64,000 bases of DNA, taken from Roseomonas sp. Lineage in GTDB: Bacteria > Pseudomonadota > Alphaproteobacteria > Acetobacterales > Acetobacteraceae. The position numbers were made by a program, and so were the translations under genes. The stretch spans positions 1 to 64,000 of the forward strand of contig JADCFP010000048.1 of the NCBI GenBank assembly GCA_020249465.1. The letters are read 5' to 3'. Position 1 is the stretch's first letter. The number at the start of each line of letters is the position of its first letter. Positions 1 to 8,121 of the stretch are shown here, in pieces. The notes under the pieces were generated by a model. The model did no database searches, was not told the DNA's origin, and saw only the letters and a program-made list of their open reading frames with translations.

Positions 1-582
1 AGCCTGGTTGCTGGCGCAGCCCCTAACCAGACGCTTTTGGGTGACCTTGGCCATGACACGCTGGTGCTGGGTAACTCCACGGCGCAGGCTGCCCTGGGTG
101 GTGAGGGTAATGACTGTCTGCTTGGCAGTACAGCCGCCAATACGCTGGAAGGTAGCGATGGCGATGATACGCTGAATGGCGGCGGCGACTCGGACTTCGC
201 CTTGGGCGGTGCCGGGAATGACTATGTCTATGCGGTCATCGGGACTAACGTAGGGGTTGGTGGCAGCGGTAATGATACGCTCGATACAAGCGCCCTTACG
301 GCCAATTACCTCGTTAATCTGCAGACTGGCCTGAACAATTCTGCGGGCGAAAGCTTCACTGAATTTGAGGCGGTGATTGCGGGCGCCGGTAATGACACGC
401 TGATCGGCACGGACGGAGCCAACTTCATGAATGGTGGTGCCGGCAATGACAGTATCCTGGGCGGCAATGGTGCTGATACGCTGATCGGCGGTGGCGGTAC
501 GGATTTCCTGAGTGGTGGCAACGGCGATGATGTTATCCTTGTGGGCGTCGATCTGGCGTCGATCCTCGCCCTGTTCAATTAG
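1..582 (+). CDS. RTX-type calcium-binding repeat protein, C-terminal part
   Basis: The reading frame is open to the left edge, so the gene starts outside the window. The visible part of about 193 residues is a string of glycine/aspartate nonapeptides of the GGxGxDxLx type (for example GGAGNDSILGG and GGNGADTLIGG), known to fold as a parallel beta roll that binds calcium in type I-secreted proteins. The chain ends in a short hydrophobic tail (ILVGVDLASILALFN), consistent with a C-terminal type I secretion signal. The N-terminal effector domain is not visible, so the activity (protease, adhesin, S-layer or other) cannot be assigned. No secretion genes are nearby. Confidence 0.85.
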   Translation, partial: SLVAGAAPNQTLLGDLGHDTLVLGNSTAQAALGGEGNDCLLGSTAANTLEGSDGDDTLNGGGDSDFALGGAGNDYVYAVIGTNVGVGGSGNDTLDTSALTANYLVNLQTGLNNSAGESFTEFEAVIAGAGNDTLIGTDGANFMNGGAGNDSILGGNGADTLIGGGGTDFLSGGNGDDVILVGVDLASILALFN

Positions 583-665
583 GTCTGAGGGGCGCGTGCC
601 CTTCCATTGCATGCGGGACTCGTCCTAATCTTCTGCCTGACACCAGCAGGGGGGAGAATCCGGCC

Positions 666-755
666 ATGACCCTAACCGTCCAACAAATGCTCGCCGCCGC
701 GGAAGCCGTGGTGCCACGCATCAGTGCCGATGAAGCGAAAGGCCTTGTTGGCCGC
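666..755 (+). pseudogene. 5' fragment of a duplicated rhodanese gene
   Basis: These 90 bases match the first 90 bases of the intact rhodanese gene at 1360-1449 with 8 differences (about 91%). All but one difference is silent; one changes Leu to Val. The copy begins at an ATG after a GGGGAGA ribosome-binding site and encodes the first 30 residues, then breaks abruptly at 755/756 into unrelated sequence and stops at 801-803. The active-site loop is missing, so it cannot be a working sulfurtransferase. The silent changes suggest the copy was under protein-level selection before it broke. Confidence 0.85.
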
Positions 756-806
756 TCGATTGGGTTTAGTTCGGGGCTATATGCCGGCAGGAAGATCAGA
801 TGAGCC
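756..806 (-). mobile_element. IS630-family transposase remnant (C-terminal scrap)
   Basis: Read on the minus strand these bases encode HLIFLPAYSPELNPIER, the hallmark C-terminal segment of IS630/Tc1-type DDE transposases (LPxYSPxLNPIE, where the last Glu is catalytic). Only about 17 codons survive. The left end falls exactly at the break in the rhodanese fragment and the right end runs into the start of the VOC gene, so this is a scar of a larger rearrangement and not a functional element. No terminal repeats are visible. Confidence 0.7.
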
Positions 807-1238
807 ATGACCCCACCCCTCGTACCCCGCCCCGCCGACCTCGTCCCCGAGCTTTCGGTGCGCGACCTTGCCAAAAGCCTTGCCTTCTGGTGCGGGGCTT
901 GTGGCTTCGCCGTGATTTACGACCGGCCAGAGCACGCCTTCGCCTGCATTCAGCGCGGCTCGGCGCGGGTGATGCTCGACCAGCTGGGCACGGATCGGGA
1001 CTGGGTGACGGGTCCGCTTGAGCCGCCGCTGGGACGGGGCATCAATCTTGAGATCGCGGTCGAGGATATTGCGCCAATCTTGGCGGCCTTGGCCGCGGTG
1101 GGTTGGCCGCTTTTTCTCGACGCTGAGGAGAAGACCTACCGCGTCGGCGAAGGTGCGGTGACGGTGCGGCAATTCCTGGTGCAGGACCCGGACGGTTACC
1201 TGTTGCGCTTCTCCGAGAGGATTGGCGATGGCGCTTGA
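807..1238 (+). CDS. VOC-family (bleomycin-resistance/glyoxalase-like) protein
   Basis: A 143-residue single vicinal-oxygen-chelate protein. Residues 14-60 hold the first beta-alpha-beta module (PELSVRDLAKSLAFW followed by GFAVIYDRPEHAFACI) and the C-terminus has the usual DPDGYLLRFSE strand. The first metal-ligand position looks non-His, as in the bleomycin-resistance branch, which sequesters ligands without catalysis; substrate unknown. The ATG lies at the edge of the IS630 scar, so its original upstream region may have been replaced. No clear ribosome-binding site is seen. An intact rhodanese gene follows on the same strand 121 bp later. Confidence 0.8.
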   Translation: MTPPLVPRPADLVPELSVRDLAKSLAFWCGACGFAVIYDRPEHAFACIQRGSARVMLDQLGTDRDWVTGPLEPPLGRGINLEIAVEDIAPILAALAAVGWPLFLDAEEKTYRVGEGAVTVRQFLVQDPDGYLLRFSERIGDGA

Positions 1239-1359
1239 ATTCGAGACCTGAGATATCTGCTTTCGGCACCGCTTCGGATGTGATCCTGCGTGGCCGAACG
1301 CTTGTGTGATTAGTGTGAATGCTGCCTATGATGCGCCTTCATTCCCGGAGAAATGACCC

Positions 1360-1740
1360 ATGACCTTGACCGTCCAACAAATGCTGGCCGCCGCGGAAGC
1401 CGTGGTGCCGCGCATCAGCGCCGATGAAGCGAAGGGCCTGCTTGGCCGCGCCGATGTGGTTTTTCTGGATGTGCGCGAACCGGCAGAAGTTGCGGCTTCC
1501 GGCAAGGTGCCGGGTGCTTTGACCATTCCGCGCGGCCTCGTGGAATTCCGCGCCGATCCCTCATCCGCGCTGCATGATGCGAATTTTGATCGCGCCAAGA
1601 CGATTGTTGCCTATTGCGCCTCTGGCGGGCGGTCCGCGCTGGTGCTGAAGACACTGCATGACATGGGCTATGCCAATGTGCGCAATCTGGGCGGCTTCAA
1701 GAATTGGGTGGATGGCGGCGGCGAGATTGAAAAAGCCTGA
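1360..1740 (+). CDS. Rhodanese-like sulfurtransferase, single domain
   Basis: A 126-residue single-domain rhodanese without a signal peptide, so probably cytoplasmic. The domain spans about residues 15-122 with the DVREPAE motif at 37-43 and the active-site loop starting at Cys86 (CASGGR), the residue that carries persulfide in this family. GGFKNWVDGG near the end is the usual rhodanese tail. It starts at an ATG after GGAGAAA. A broken copy of its 5' end lies 600 bp upstream. Physiological sulfur donor and acceptor are unknown; a sox cluster follows a few kb away. Confidence 0.92.
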   Translation: MTLTVQQMLAAAEAVVPRISADEAKGLLGRADVVFLDVREPAEVAASGKVPGALTIPRGLVEFRADPSSALHDANFDRAKTIVAYCASGGRSALVLKTLHDMGYANVRNLGGFKNWVDGGGEIEKA

Positions 1741-1749
1741 TACCAGAAC

Positions 1750-1775
1750 GGGGGTCGCGCCAACACGCGATCCCC
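1750..1775. terminator. Hairpin between convergent rhodanese and Bug genes
   Basis: Arms GGGGGTCGCG (1750-1759) and CGCGATCCCC (1766-1775) pair over 10 bp with one G-T wobble around a 6-base loop. The hairpin sits midway between the ends of two convergent genes, 10 bp past the rhodanese stop and 17 bp past the Bug stop. There is no T-run, so it is a plausible but unproven bidirectional terminator. Confidence 0.5.
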
Positions 1776-1791
1776 ACTACAAGCGCGTCCG

Positions 1792-2748
1792 CTATTGCGG
1801 CTGAATGCCCGCCGCGCGCGCCGCATCGCCCCATTTCTTCATTTCCGCTTCCGTGAAAGCGCGCATTTCTTCCGGCGTATTGGACACAATCTCAGCGCCG
1901 AGTGTCTTGTGGCGCTCCACCACGCTTGGCACTTGCAGCGCTGCGCGGATATCGGCGTTGAGCTTCGCAGGAATGGGTGCGGGAATACCGGCCGGGCCAA
2001 TCACCATGCCCCAGGTTGAAGCCTCAAAACCCGGCAGGAAGGCTTCACCAAGCGTGGGCACATCAGGCAATTGCGGGCTACGCCGCGCGCCGGTGGTGGC
2101 AAGGGCTTTCAGCGTGCCGGCCTGGATATGCGGCAGCGCTGCCGGCACCGTGTCAAACATGATGTTCACGCGATTGGCGATCAGATCGGGATGCGCCTGG
2201 GTGCTGCCGCGATAGGGCACGTTGTCCAGCTTGATCCCGGTGCGCTCGGCGAACAGCACCGGTGCCAACCGCACAACACCACCCGTGCCGGCAAAGGTCA
2301 CACCAGGGTTACGCTTGGCGTATTCCACCAATTCCGCTGGCGTATTGGGTTCAAAGGCTTTCGGTGCACATAGTACCAAAGGTGTCGCCGTCGTCTGCGT
2401 GATGAAGGTGAAATCGCGCATGGTATCGAAGGGCAGCCGATAAAATGCGGCATTGATCGGATGCGCAACCGAAACTAGGCCAAGCGTATGGCCATCCGGC
2501 GCACTGCGCGCGACAACCTCTGTCCCGATCACGCCATCCGCCCCGGCGCGATTTTCCACCGGCACAGGCTGGCCCCAGGCAGCCGCCAAGGGCTCTGCGA
2601 TCAGACGCGCCGTGATGTCGGAAACGCCACCCGGCGTATAGGGCACAATCATGCGCACGGCGCGATTGGGAAAGCTGCCCTGTGCTTGGGCACGGGCAGC
2701 AAGCAATAGGGCGGGCGCAGCAAGCGCGGCGCGGCGGGTCAGCTTCAT
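1792..2748 (-). CDS. Bug/TctC-family periplasmic solute-binding protein
   Basis: A 318-residue tripartite tricarboxylate transporter-type receptor. The start is the ATG at 2748 after GGGAGGAA, giving the signal peptide MKLTRRAALAAPALLLAARAQA. After cleavage come the family landmarks: FPNRAVRMIVPYTPGGVSD, RPGADG-like RAGADGVIG, PYRGSTQAHPDL and a C-terminal helix. Such proteins bind small carboxylates in the periplasm. No TctA/TctB membrane genes are adjacent, which is usual for this greatly expanded family. It stands alone between convergent rhodanese and the downstream end of a two-component operon. Confidence 0.93.
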   Translation of the reverse strand: MKLTRRAALAAPALLLAARAQAQGSFPNRAVRMIVPYTPGGVSDITARLIAEPLAAAWGQPVPVENRAGADGVIGTEVVARSAPDGHTLGLVSVAHPINAAFYRLPFDTMRDFTFITQTTATPLVLCAPKAFEPNTPAELVEYAKRNPGVTFAGTGGVVRLAPVLFAERTGIKLDNVPYRGSTQAHPDLIANRVNIMFDTVPAALPHIQAGTLKALATTGARRSPQLPDVPTLGEAFLPGFEASTWGMVIGPAGIPAPIPAKLNADIRAALQVPSVVERHKTLGAEIVSNTPEEMRAFTEAEMKKWGDAARAAGIQPQ

Positions 2749-2820
2749 TGTGTTCCTCCCTTTGGGTATTCCGGGAAGTCTGCATGAATGCGCGGATTGC
2801 GCCAGAGGCCCCATTGCCGA

Positions 2821-4176
2821 TCAGGCGCGGCGCAGCGGCAGCCTGACCTCCACACAAAGCCCGCCAAGCGCGCTATCGGCCAAATCAACCTGACCACCAT
2901 AGGCAAGGGCGATATCGCGCGCCACGGCAAGGCCGATGCCCGTACCGCTCTTGTCGCTCTTGAGGTCTACGCCCCGGCTCAAGGCTGCACGACGATCCTG
3001 GGGCGGAATGCCGGGCCCGTCATCTTCCACCGAAAGCCGCAGCATCCCTTGGGCCAGATGCAGCCCAATACCGACCCTGCCGGAGGCCCATTTCGTGGCA
3101 TTATCAAGCAGCACGCCCAGCAATTCGACAAAATCGCCTTCCTCGATGTCCGCCAACACCTCCTGCGGGGTCTCCTGTTGCCAGACCAAGGCTTCGCCGC
3201 GGCTGGTGCGCGCAAAGGCGTGCGCAACACGTTCAATGACCGGGCGCAGCGCCAACGGTGCCGAGAGGGCTTTTGGCCCTTCAATATAGGCACGGGCCAA
3301 TTCGCGGGCCATGCGCTGTTCAATGCTGGTTGAAATGGCTTCCAGCGCTTGCGCCATTTCGCCATCACCACGATCACGCAATTCCCTGATGCGCGCATTC
3401 AGCAAGGCCAGCGCGGTGCGCAGCCCATGCGCCAGATCGGCGGTGCGTTCCCGCGCCAATCGCGCGCCGCGGCGCTGTTCATCCAATAGGGCATCGAAGC
3501 GCGTCGCCAATGCCTGTAATTCGCTTGGCAGCGCCCCGCCAATCTTCTCCCGTTTGCCTTCGGCCAATTCCTGCAAGGCGCGTCTGGCACGCGCTATCGG
3601 GCCCAACGCAAGGCCGCCCTGCAAGGTAAAGGCAAGCAACATGCCCGCACCGATCAGCCCCAGCAGCGGCAACAGATCAAGCAGGAAGGCACGATTCGCC
3701 GCTTCCAGCAGCTTGCGGTCCACGGCCACCGCCACGCGATAGCTCGCTGCCGGCTCGCTCGGGTCCTCAATGCGGCGCTCAAGCACAATCAACTTGGTGC
3801 CTTCAGGCCCGAAGACGATATGGCGATGACGCTCACCAAGCGTCAGGCGATCATGCTCGAGCGGGAAGCTGGCGCCAGCGAGCGAGGGGGAGCGCAAGAT
3901 CGCCCCGGTGCGGTCATTCCTGACCTGCCAATACAGCCCCGAAAGCGGCTCCTGAAAGCGCGGATCGGCCAAGGGCTGCACACTGAGCGTCGCAACACCA
4001 TTATCCAGCACAAGGCTGCGCGCCAGGAAGCGCAAATCGGCATCCAATTCCGCCATGACTTCCCGTTCATTATGGCGTTCGAACATGCCCTGCACCGCCA
4101 TCCCGATCGCCCCGATCACGATGAGCACCGTGGCAATGCCCACAAGGGCAAAACGCGCGCGGACGGAATTCGTCAC
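2821..4176 (-). CDS. Sensor histidine kinase of a PhoQ-like two-component pair
   Basis: A 451-residue membrane kinase. Transmembrane segments near residues 8-30 and 163-190 flank a periplasmic sensor of about 130 residues; a HAMP-like linker follows. The H-box has His250 in ADLAHGLRTALAL, with Gly and Ala where HELRTPL is typical; PhoQ-like kinases tolerate changes here. The ATPase domain shows the N-box DNATKWA, G1 DDGPGIP and G2 GTGIGLAVA. It begins with GTG and overlaps the response-regulator stop by 4 bp (GTGA), so the pair is translationally coupled. Signal unknown. Confidence 0.92.
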   Translation of the reverse strand: MTNSVRARFALVGIATVLIVIGAIGMAVQGMFERHNEREVMAELDADLRFLARSLVLDNGVATLSVQPLADPRFQEPLSGLYWQVRNDRTGAILRSPSLAGASFPLEHDRLTLGERHRHIVFGPEGTKLIVLERRIEDPSEPAASYRVAVAVDRKLLEAANRAFLLDLLPLLGLIGAGMLLAFTLQGGLALGPIARARRALQELAEGKREKIGGALPSELQALATRFDALLDEQRRGARLARERTADLAHGLRTALALLNARIRELRDRGDGEMAQALEAISTSIEQRMARELARAYIEGPKALSAPLALRPVIERVAHAFARTSRGEALVWQQETPQEVLADIEEGDFVELLGVLLDNATKWASGRVGIGLHLAQGMLRLSVEDDGPGIPPQDRRAALSRGVDLKSDKSGTGIGLAVARDIALAYGGQVDLADSALGGLCVEVRLPLRRA

Positions 4177-4835
4177 GCATCACCGCCAATCACATAGCCA
4201 TGCCCGCGCCGGGTGCGAATGGCATCCGGCCCGATCTTGCGCCTGAGGCGTGCCATCAGCGCTTCAATCGCATTATCGCCGCGATCCGCTTCCCCGGCAT
4301 AAAGATGTTCCGAAAGCTCGGTCTGATGAATGGTGCGCCCGGCATGATGCATCAAATAGGCAAGCAACCGGAATTCCAGCAGCGTCAATTCAACCGGCAC
4401 GCCTGCACGTGAAAGGCGCCTTGCGCGTAGATCAAGCAGCAAATCCCCAATCGCGAGGATATTCTGGCTGCGTCCGGCAGCACGCCTGAGGATAGCACGT
4501 AGCCGTGCCAACAGCTCCTCCATGGCGAAGGGTTTTATGAGAAAATCATCGGCGCCGGCATCTATCGCTTCCACGCGCGTGGTCCAATTGCTGCGCGCGG
4601 AAAGTACCAGTATCGGAAAGGCCACCCCTTCCGCGCGCCAACGGCGGATCAGGGAAAGCCCATCCATGCGCGGCAGGCCAAGATCAAGCACCGCAGCGTC
4701 AAAGGCTTCAATGCCGCCGCGCTGCCAGGCGGTGTCACCATCGGCGGCATGTTCCGCAGCAAAGCCGGCCGATGCCAGCGCGCCCAGCACATCCCGCGCG
4801 ATCCCTGGCTCATCTTCAACCACCAAAATCCGCAT
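4173..4835 (-). CDS. OmpR/PhoP-family response regulator
   Basis: A 220-residue regulator. The receiver domain (1-115) has the acidic pocket VVEDE, phospho-acceptor Asp51 in VLDLGLPRMDG, and the conserved Lys in FLIKPF. The C-terminal winged-helix DNA-binding domain (about 130-218) shows LTLLEFRLLAYLM and RRKIGPDAIRTRRGHGY. It is the first gene of the operon and is followed by its kinase. An 8-bp direct repeat with an 11-bp period lies 42 bp upstream of the ATG, the kind of site that this family binds, suggesting autoregulation. Confidence 0.95.
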   Translation of the reverse strand: MRILVVEDEPGIARDVLGALASAGFAAEHAADGDTAWQRGGIEAFDAAVLDLGLPRMDGLSLIRRWRAEGVAFPILVLSARSNWTTRVEAIDAGADDFLIKPFAMEELLARLRAILRRAAGRSQNILAIGDLLLDLRARRLSRAGVPVELTLLEFRLLAYLMHHAGRTIHQTELSEHLYAGEADRGDNAIEALMARLRRKIGPDAIRTRRGHGYVIGGDA

Positions 4836-4876
4836 CGCGGCCTGATTCTCCTGGAGCTTAGAAAATACTCCCCGAT

Positions 4877-4907
4877 AGCTGACATCAAGCTGACAGGCCC
4901 CGTCAGC
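4877..4907. promoter_or_regulatory. Direct repeats resembling an OmpR/PhoP-type box
   Basis: AGCTGACA occurs at 4877-4884 and again at 4888-4895, an 11-bp period that puts both on one DNA face. The second copy is also the left arm of an inverted repeat, GCTGAC (4889-4894) with GTCAGC (4902-4907). Read toward the response regulator the repeats are TGTCAGCT, with an AT-rich stretch (TATTTT) 11-22 bp further on that could hold the -10. The site lies between the divergent two-component and methyltransferase genes and could control either. Confidence 0.5.
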
Positions 4908-4955
4908 CTACCGAAGCCCTGCCCAAGCTAACCCGCCCCCGTCAAGGAGGCGTCC

Positions 4956-5987
4956 ATGCAGATCGGGCATCGTTTTTCGGATGATCCTTGCGGCTTATGC
5001 GGCGGCTTGGAGCGTGAGGTACTGGCAACGCGTGGCCGCGGGCATCAGCCGCTGACGACGGCTGTTTGCTGCGGCTGCGGCCTGGTCAGCCACCATCCGC
5101 TGCCGAGTGCCGCAGAAATGGCTGATTTCTACACCAAGGAATACCGCGTGGCGTATAAGGGCGGCTTCGAACCAAAGCGCAAGCATTCACTGCGCGCCTT
5201 GCGCGGCGCCATGTCTCGCGCTGGAAGGCTCATGCCCTTCCTGCATGGTGGCGCGCGCATTCTGGATATTGGCGCGTCTTCGGGCGAATTCGTTTATGTC
5301 ATGGCACGCAGCGGCTTTGACGCGCGCGGCATAGAACCAAACGAAGCCTATGCGGATTTCGCGCGGCGGAGCTATGGCGTTGCCATGCAAACTGGTGGCT
5401 TCGAACAGGCGGCACCGGCTGAAGCAAGCCTTCATCTGGTGACCATGAACCATGTGCTGGAACATGTGGCCGATCCCTGGCAGGCGCTGCGGCGCATTCA
5501 TGCCTGGCTTGCCGAAGATGGCGTATTGTTTCTTGAGGTGCCCAATCTTTCCGCTACCCATAAGCAGGTGGGGAATATCTTTCACCGGGCGCATATCTGG
5601 AATTTCACCCCGGAGACGCTGTTGCTGCTGGCATGGCAATGCGGCTTTGTGCCGATAGAGGGCGAGGATACGCGCCATACTTCCCTGATCCTCCGTAAGC
5701 GACGCGAAGGCGATATCGCCCCTGTCGGTGCCGGGCCCGAATTGGCGGAAAACGTGGTGCGGCAAATGGCGACCGAGGCGCAGCCGCTTGCCTATTTTGT
5801 CTCGGGCAGGCCGTTTACGCGCCGCTGGGCAAGGCTGCGGCGGAATATCGGCGAATGGCTGATCTGCCGGCGCCACGCATCGGTACGCGATATGGCGGAT
5901 GCGCTGCTGACATCCGCGCCCGCGCCAAGGCTTCGCGTGATCCATCAGGACAGGGCGGCCACACCAGCTGGCAGTCTGGCAGGCTGA
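4956..5987 (+). CDS. Class I SAM-dependent methyltransferase with N-terminal zinc-finger-like domain
   Basis: A 343-residue protein. The N-terminus carries two Cys pairs (Cys12/Cys15 and Cys38-Cys41) like the zinc-binding head of C-methyltransferases of sugar pathways. Residues 99-125 hold the SAM-binding motif ARILDIGASSGEF followed by the acidic GIEPNE, and NHVLEHVADPWQALR is the usual motif for UbiE-type folds. The acceptor is unknown; deoxysugar, methionine-biosynthesis-like or lipid substrates are possible. The ATG follows AAGGAGG. It is transcribed alone, divergent from the two-component operon and convergent with soxD. Confidence 0.88.
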   Translation: MQIGHRFSDDPCGLCGGLEREVLATRGRGHQPLTTAVCCGCGLVSHHPLPSAAEMADFYTKEYRVAYKGGFEPKRKHSLRALRGAMSRAGRLMPFLHGGARILDIGASSGEFVYVMARSGFDARGIEPNEAYADFARRSYGVAMQTGGFEQAAPAEASLHLVTMNHVLEHVADPWQALRRIHAWLAEDGVLFLEVPNLSATHKQVGNIFHRAHIWNFTPETLLLLAWQCGFVPIEGEDTRHTSLILRKRREGDIAPVGAGPELAENVVRQMATEAQPLAYFVSGRPFTRRWARLRRNIGEWLICRRHASVRDMADALLTSAPAPRLRVIHQDRAATPAGSLAG

Positions 5988-6012
5988 GGGATAGGCGCGG
6001 GGAAGCGCCGGT

Positions 6013-6780
6013 CTACTCCGGCTTATCCGTGCCAGACCCTGACCCAGGTTGAACAAAACGCCGGCTATCCATGGTGACATTCACCGCGCGCCCCTGCCGG
6101 CAATTGCTCATGCAGGCGTTGTTCTCGGTATCAGGGCGCGCTTCCAGCACAAAGCCATCGCGATTGGGCATGGCAAGTGTGCTGAGGCTTGCGGCATCCA
6201 TCTTGTCGTCTTCGCCAATCAGCTCATTCAAGTACAGCACATAGGCGGTGATGGCGTAGTATTCGTCATTGGAAAGGCTCTGCGGCGCGGCATAGGGCAT
6301 GGCGCGCCGGATGTAATCAAAAACACTCGGCGCATGCTGCCAAAAGGAACCGATGCTGCGCTTTGGCTGGTCGGAGCGCAGGCTGCCGCGCCCGCCCATC
6401 AGCGCAGGCCAACGTTCCAATCCCTCACCGAAATCGCCATGGCAGGCGGCACAATGCGTGACGTAAAGCTCCTCGCCTGCTTTCGCGGTGCCGCTGCCGG
6501 GGGGCAGGTTATGGCCATCGCCGCGTACGGCGATATCCCAGCCGGCGATTTCCTCACTGCTTGCCGCACGGCCAATGCCAGGGATGGGCGCTGGCAGCGC
6601 CGCCGTGGTCGCGGGCCAGGCAATATCGGCGCGGGTTCTGTCACCGGGAGGCGCCGTAAAGGGCCGGTAGAGATCAGCAATCGCAGCGGCAGGGCTTGGT
6701 GCCTGCTGCGCCTCAACAAGCCCGGCAACCAGCATGATGGCAGCGGCGCAGCCCGCGACCTTACGCATCAATCTGGACAT
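6013..6780 (-). CDS. soxD: SoxD-like c-type cytochrome subunit of sulfur/sulfite dehydrogenase
   Basis: A 255-residue secreted monoheme cytochrome. After a signal peptide (about 1-25) comes a SoxD-type N-terminal region, one heme site CAACH at 110-114, and the stretch RRAMPYAAPQSLSNDEYYA with a likely axial Met. A C-terminal CMSNC pair is also present but is not a heme motif. In Sox systems SoxD accepts electrons from the molybdenum subunit SoxC. Its start overlaps the soxC stop by 20 bp, supporting a SoxCD complex. It is the single-heme form, shorter than the diheme SoxD of Paracoccus. Confidence 0.88.
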   Translation of the reverse strand: MSRLMRKVAGCAAAIMLVAGLVEAQQAPSPAAAIADLYRPFTAPPGDRTRADIAWPATTAALPAPIPGIGRAASSEEIAGWDIAVRGDGHNLPPGSGTAKAGEELYVTHCAACHGDFGEGLERWPALMGGRGSLRSDQPKRSIGSFWQHAPSVFDYIRRAMPYAAPQSLSNDEYYAITAYVLYLNELIGEDDKMDAASLSTLAMPNRDGFVLEARPDTENNACMSNCRQGRAVNVTMDSRRFVQPGSGSGTDKPE

Positions 6781-8035
6781 TCACCACCGTCCCGTCGCGA
6801 TCAACCAGCCAGGTATGAATGCTGTTCTTGTGATAAATGCTCTCCACCCCGCGCGCACGCCTGAGTGCCGTGATGGTCGGCTGCACGCGCCCGGTTTCAT
6901 CCATGGCGCGGCTCTGCAGATAGGCGGTCTGGCCTTCGGCCCATTCCCAGGGAATGCGAAACCGCGTCAGCGCCTTGGGCAGCACCGGGTCCTGCAAGGT
7001 GGCTGTGCGCCATTGATCGCCGCCATCCACACTGACATCCACGCGCGTGATGCGCCCGGCACCGGACCAGGCAAGGCCCGAGATTTCCACAAAGCCCGGG
7101 CGCCCGCGCAGCGGCTTTTCGGGGCATGGCGCGGTGATGACCGAATTCACCTCATTCACAAAGGTGAATTGGCGGGAAAGGCCATCAGGCATCAAATCCG
7201 TATAGGTGCGCGTTTCCCAGCGCGTGAACCAGGGCCGATCGCCAATCTCAATACGGCGCAGCCATTTGATCCACATATTGCCTTCATAACCAGGCAAAAC
7301 CAGTCGCACCGGATAGCCCTGTTGCGGGCGCACCGCTTCGCCATTCTGTCCGAAGGCAATGATGGCATCATCCAATGCTTTCGAAAGCGGAACGGATCGC
7401 GCCAGATGCGCCGCGTCTGATGCTTCCGCCAATAACCACGAAGCCCCCGCGCGTAAACCGGTCTGAGCAAGCAATACCTTCAAGGGTACGCCAGTCCATT
7501 CCGAACAGGAAAGCATGCCATGGGTGAATTGCACGCCAGACATTTGCGCGCCGCGCCATTCCATGCCGCCATTGGCCGGGCATTCGATGAAATAGATGCG
7601 CGAAACAGATGGCAGGCGCTTCAGATCTTCCAGCGTGAAAATCAGCGGGCGTTCCACCATGCCGTGGATCATCAGCCGATAATCTGCCGGGTCTATATCC
7701 GGCACGCCACCATGATGGCGTTCGAAATGCAGCCCGGATGGCGTGATGATGCCATGCATATCCGCAAGCGGCGTGAAAGAAACCGAAGAAACCCGATCCG
7801 GCGTCAGCCAGGGCACATAGCGGCGCACTGCCGTTTCATGCCGGCTGCGCGTGCCATAGGTTTCCTCAATCACGCCAGCGCCAAGGCTGCGTGACCATTC
7901 CGGCAGATTGGGCGGCTGGTTTTCGGCATTGCCGGCGGCTTGGGCCATGCCACTGGCACTCGTAAGACTTACCGCACCCGCAGCCCGCAATAAGCCACGC
8001 CGAGAGGAGGATTTCGGGCCTTTTTCAAGACTCAT
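6761..8035 (-). CDS. soxC: SoxC, molybdopterin subunit of sulfur dehydrogenase
   Basis: A 424-residue sulfite-oxidase-fold protein. The N-terminus has a Tat signal (SSSRRGLLRAAG, 9-20), so it is exported folded with molybdopterin. The Mo-ligating Cys152 lies in IECPANGGMEWRG and is followed by GVQFTHGMLSCSEW, a sequence very typical of SoxC. The C-terminal part (about 300-420) is the Mo-co dimerization domain. With SoxD it oxidizes the SoxY-bound sulfane sulfur in the periplasm, passing six electrons per sulfur. An inverted repeat lies in the 86-bp gap between soxF and soxC. Confidence 0.95.
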   Translation of the reverse strand: MSLEKGPKSSSRRGLLRAAGAVSLTSASGMAQAAGNAENQPPNLPEWSRSLGAGVIEETYGTRSRHETAVRRYVPWLTPDRVSSVSFTPLADMHGIITPSGLHFERHHGGVPDIDPADYRLMIHGMVERPLIFTLEDLKRLPSVSRIYFIECPANGGMEWRGAQMSGVQFTHGMLSCSEWTGVPLKVLLAQTGLRAGASWLLAEASDAAHLARSVPLSKALDDAIIAFGQNGEAVRPQQGYPVRLVLPGYEGNMWIKWLRRIEIGDRPWFTRWETRTYTDLMPDGLSRQFTFVNEVNSVITAPCPEKPLRGRPGFVEISGLAWSGAGRITRVDVSVDGGDQWRTATLQDPVLPKALTRFRIPWEWAEGQTAYLQSRAMDETGRVQPTITALRRARGVESIYHKNSIHTWLVDRDGTVVNVQIDA

Positions 8036-8066
8036 TTTGATGTCCCCCTGAGCGAACCCCGCGCCA

Positions 8067-8095
8067 CCTTATGCTTGCCGATGATCAGCATAAGG
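8067..8095. promoter_or_regulatory. Inverted repeat in the soxF-soxC gap
   Basis: CCTTATGCT (8067-8075) and AGCATAAGG (8087-8095) form a perfect 9-bp dyad with an 11-base spacer, 32 bp upstream of the soxC start and 27 bp after soxF. The arms are less GC-rich than the surroundings and no T-run follows, so an operator or mRNA processing hairpin is as likely as a terminator. No sox regulator gene is visible in the window. Confidence 0.45.
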
Positions 8096-8121
8096 CCCGG
8101 GGCTGCTACCGATGCGGCGAT

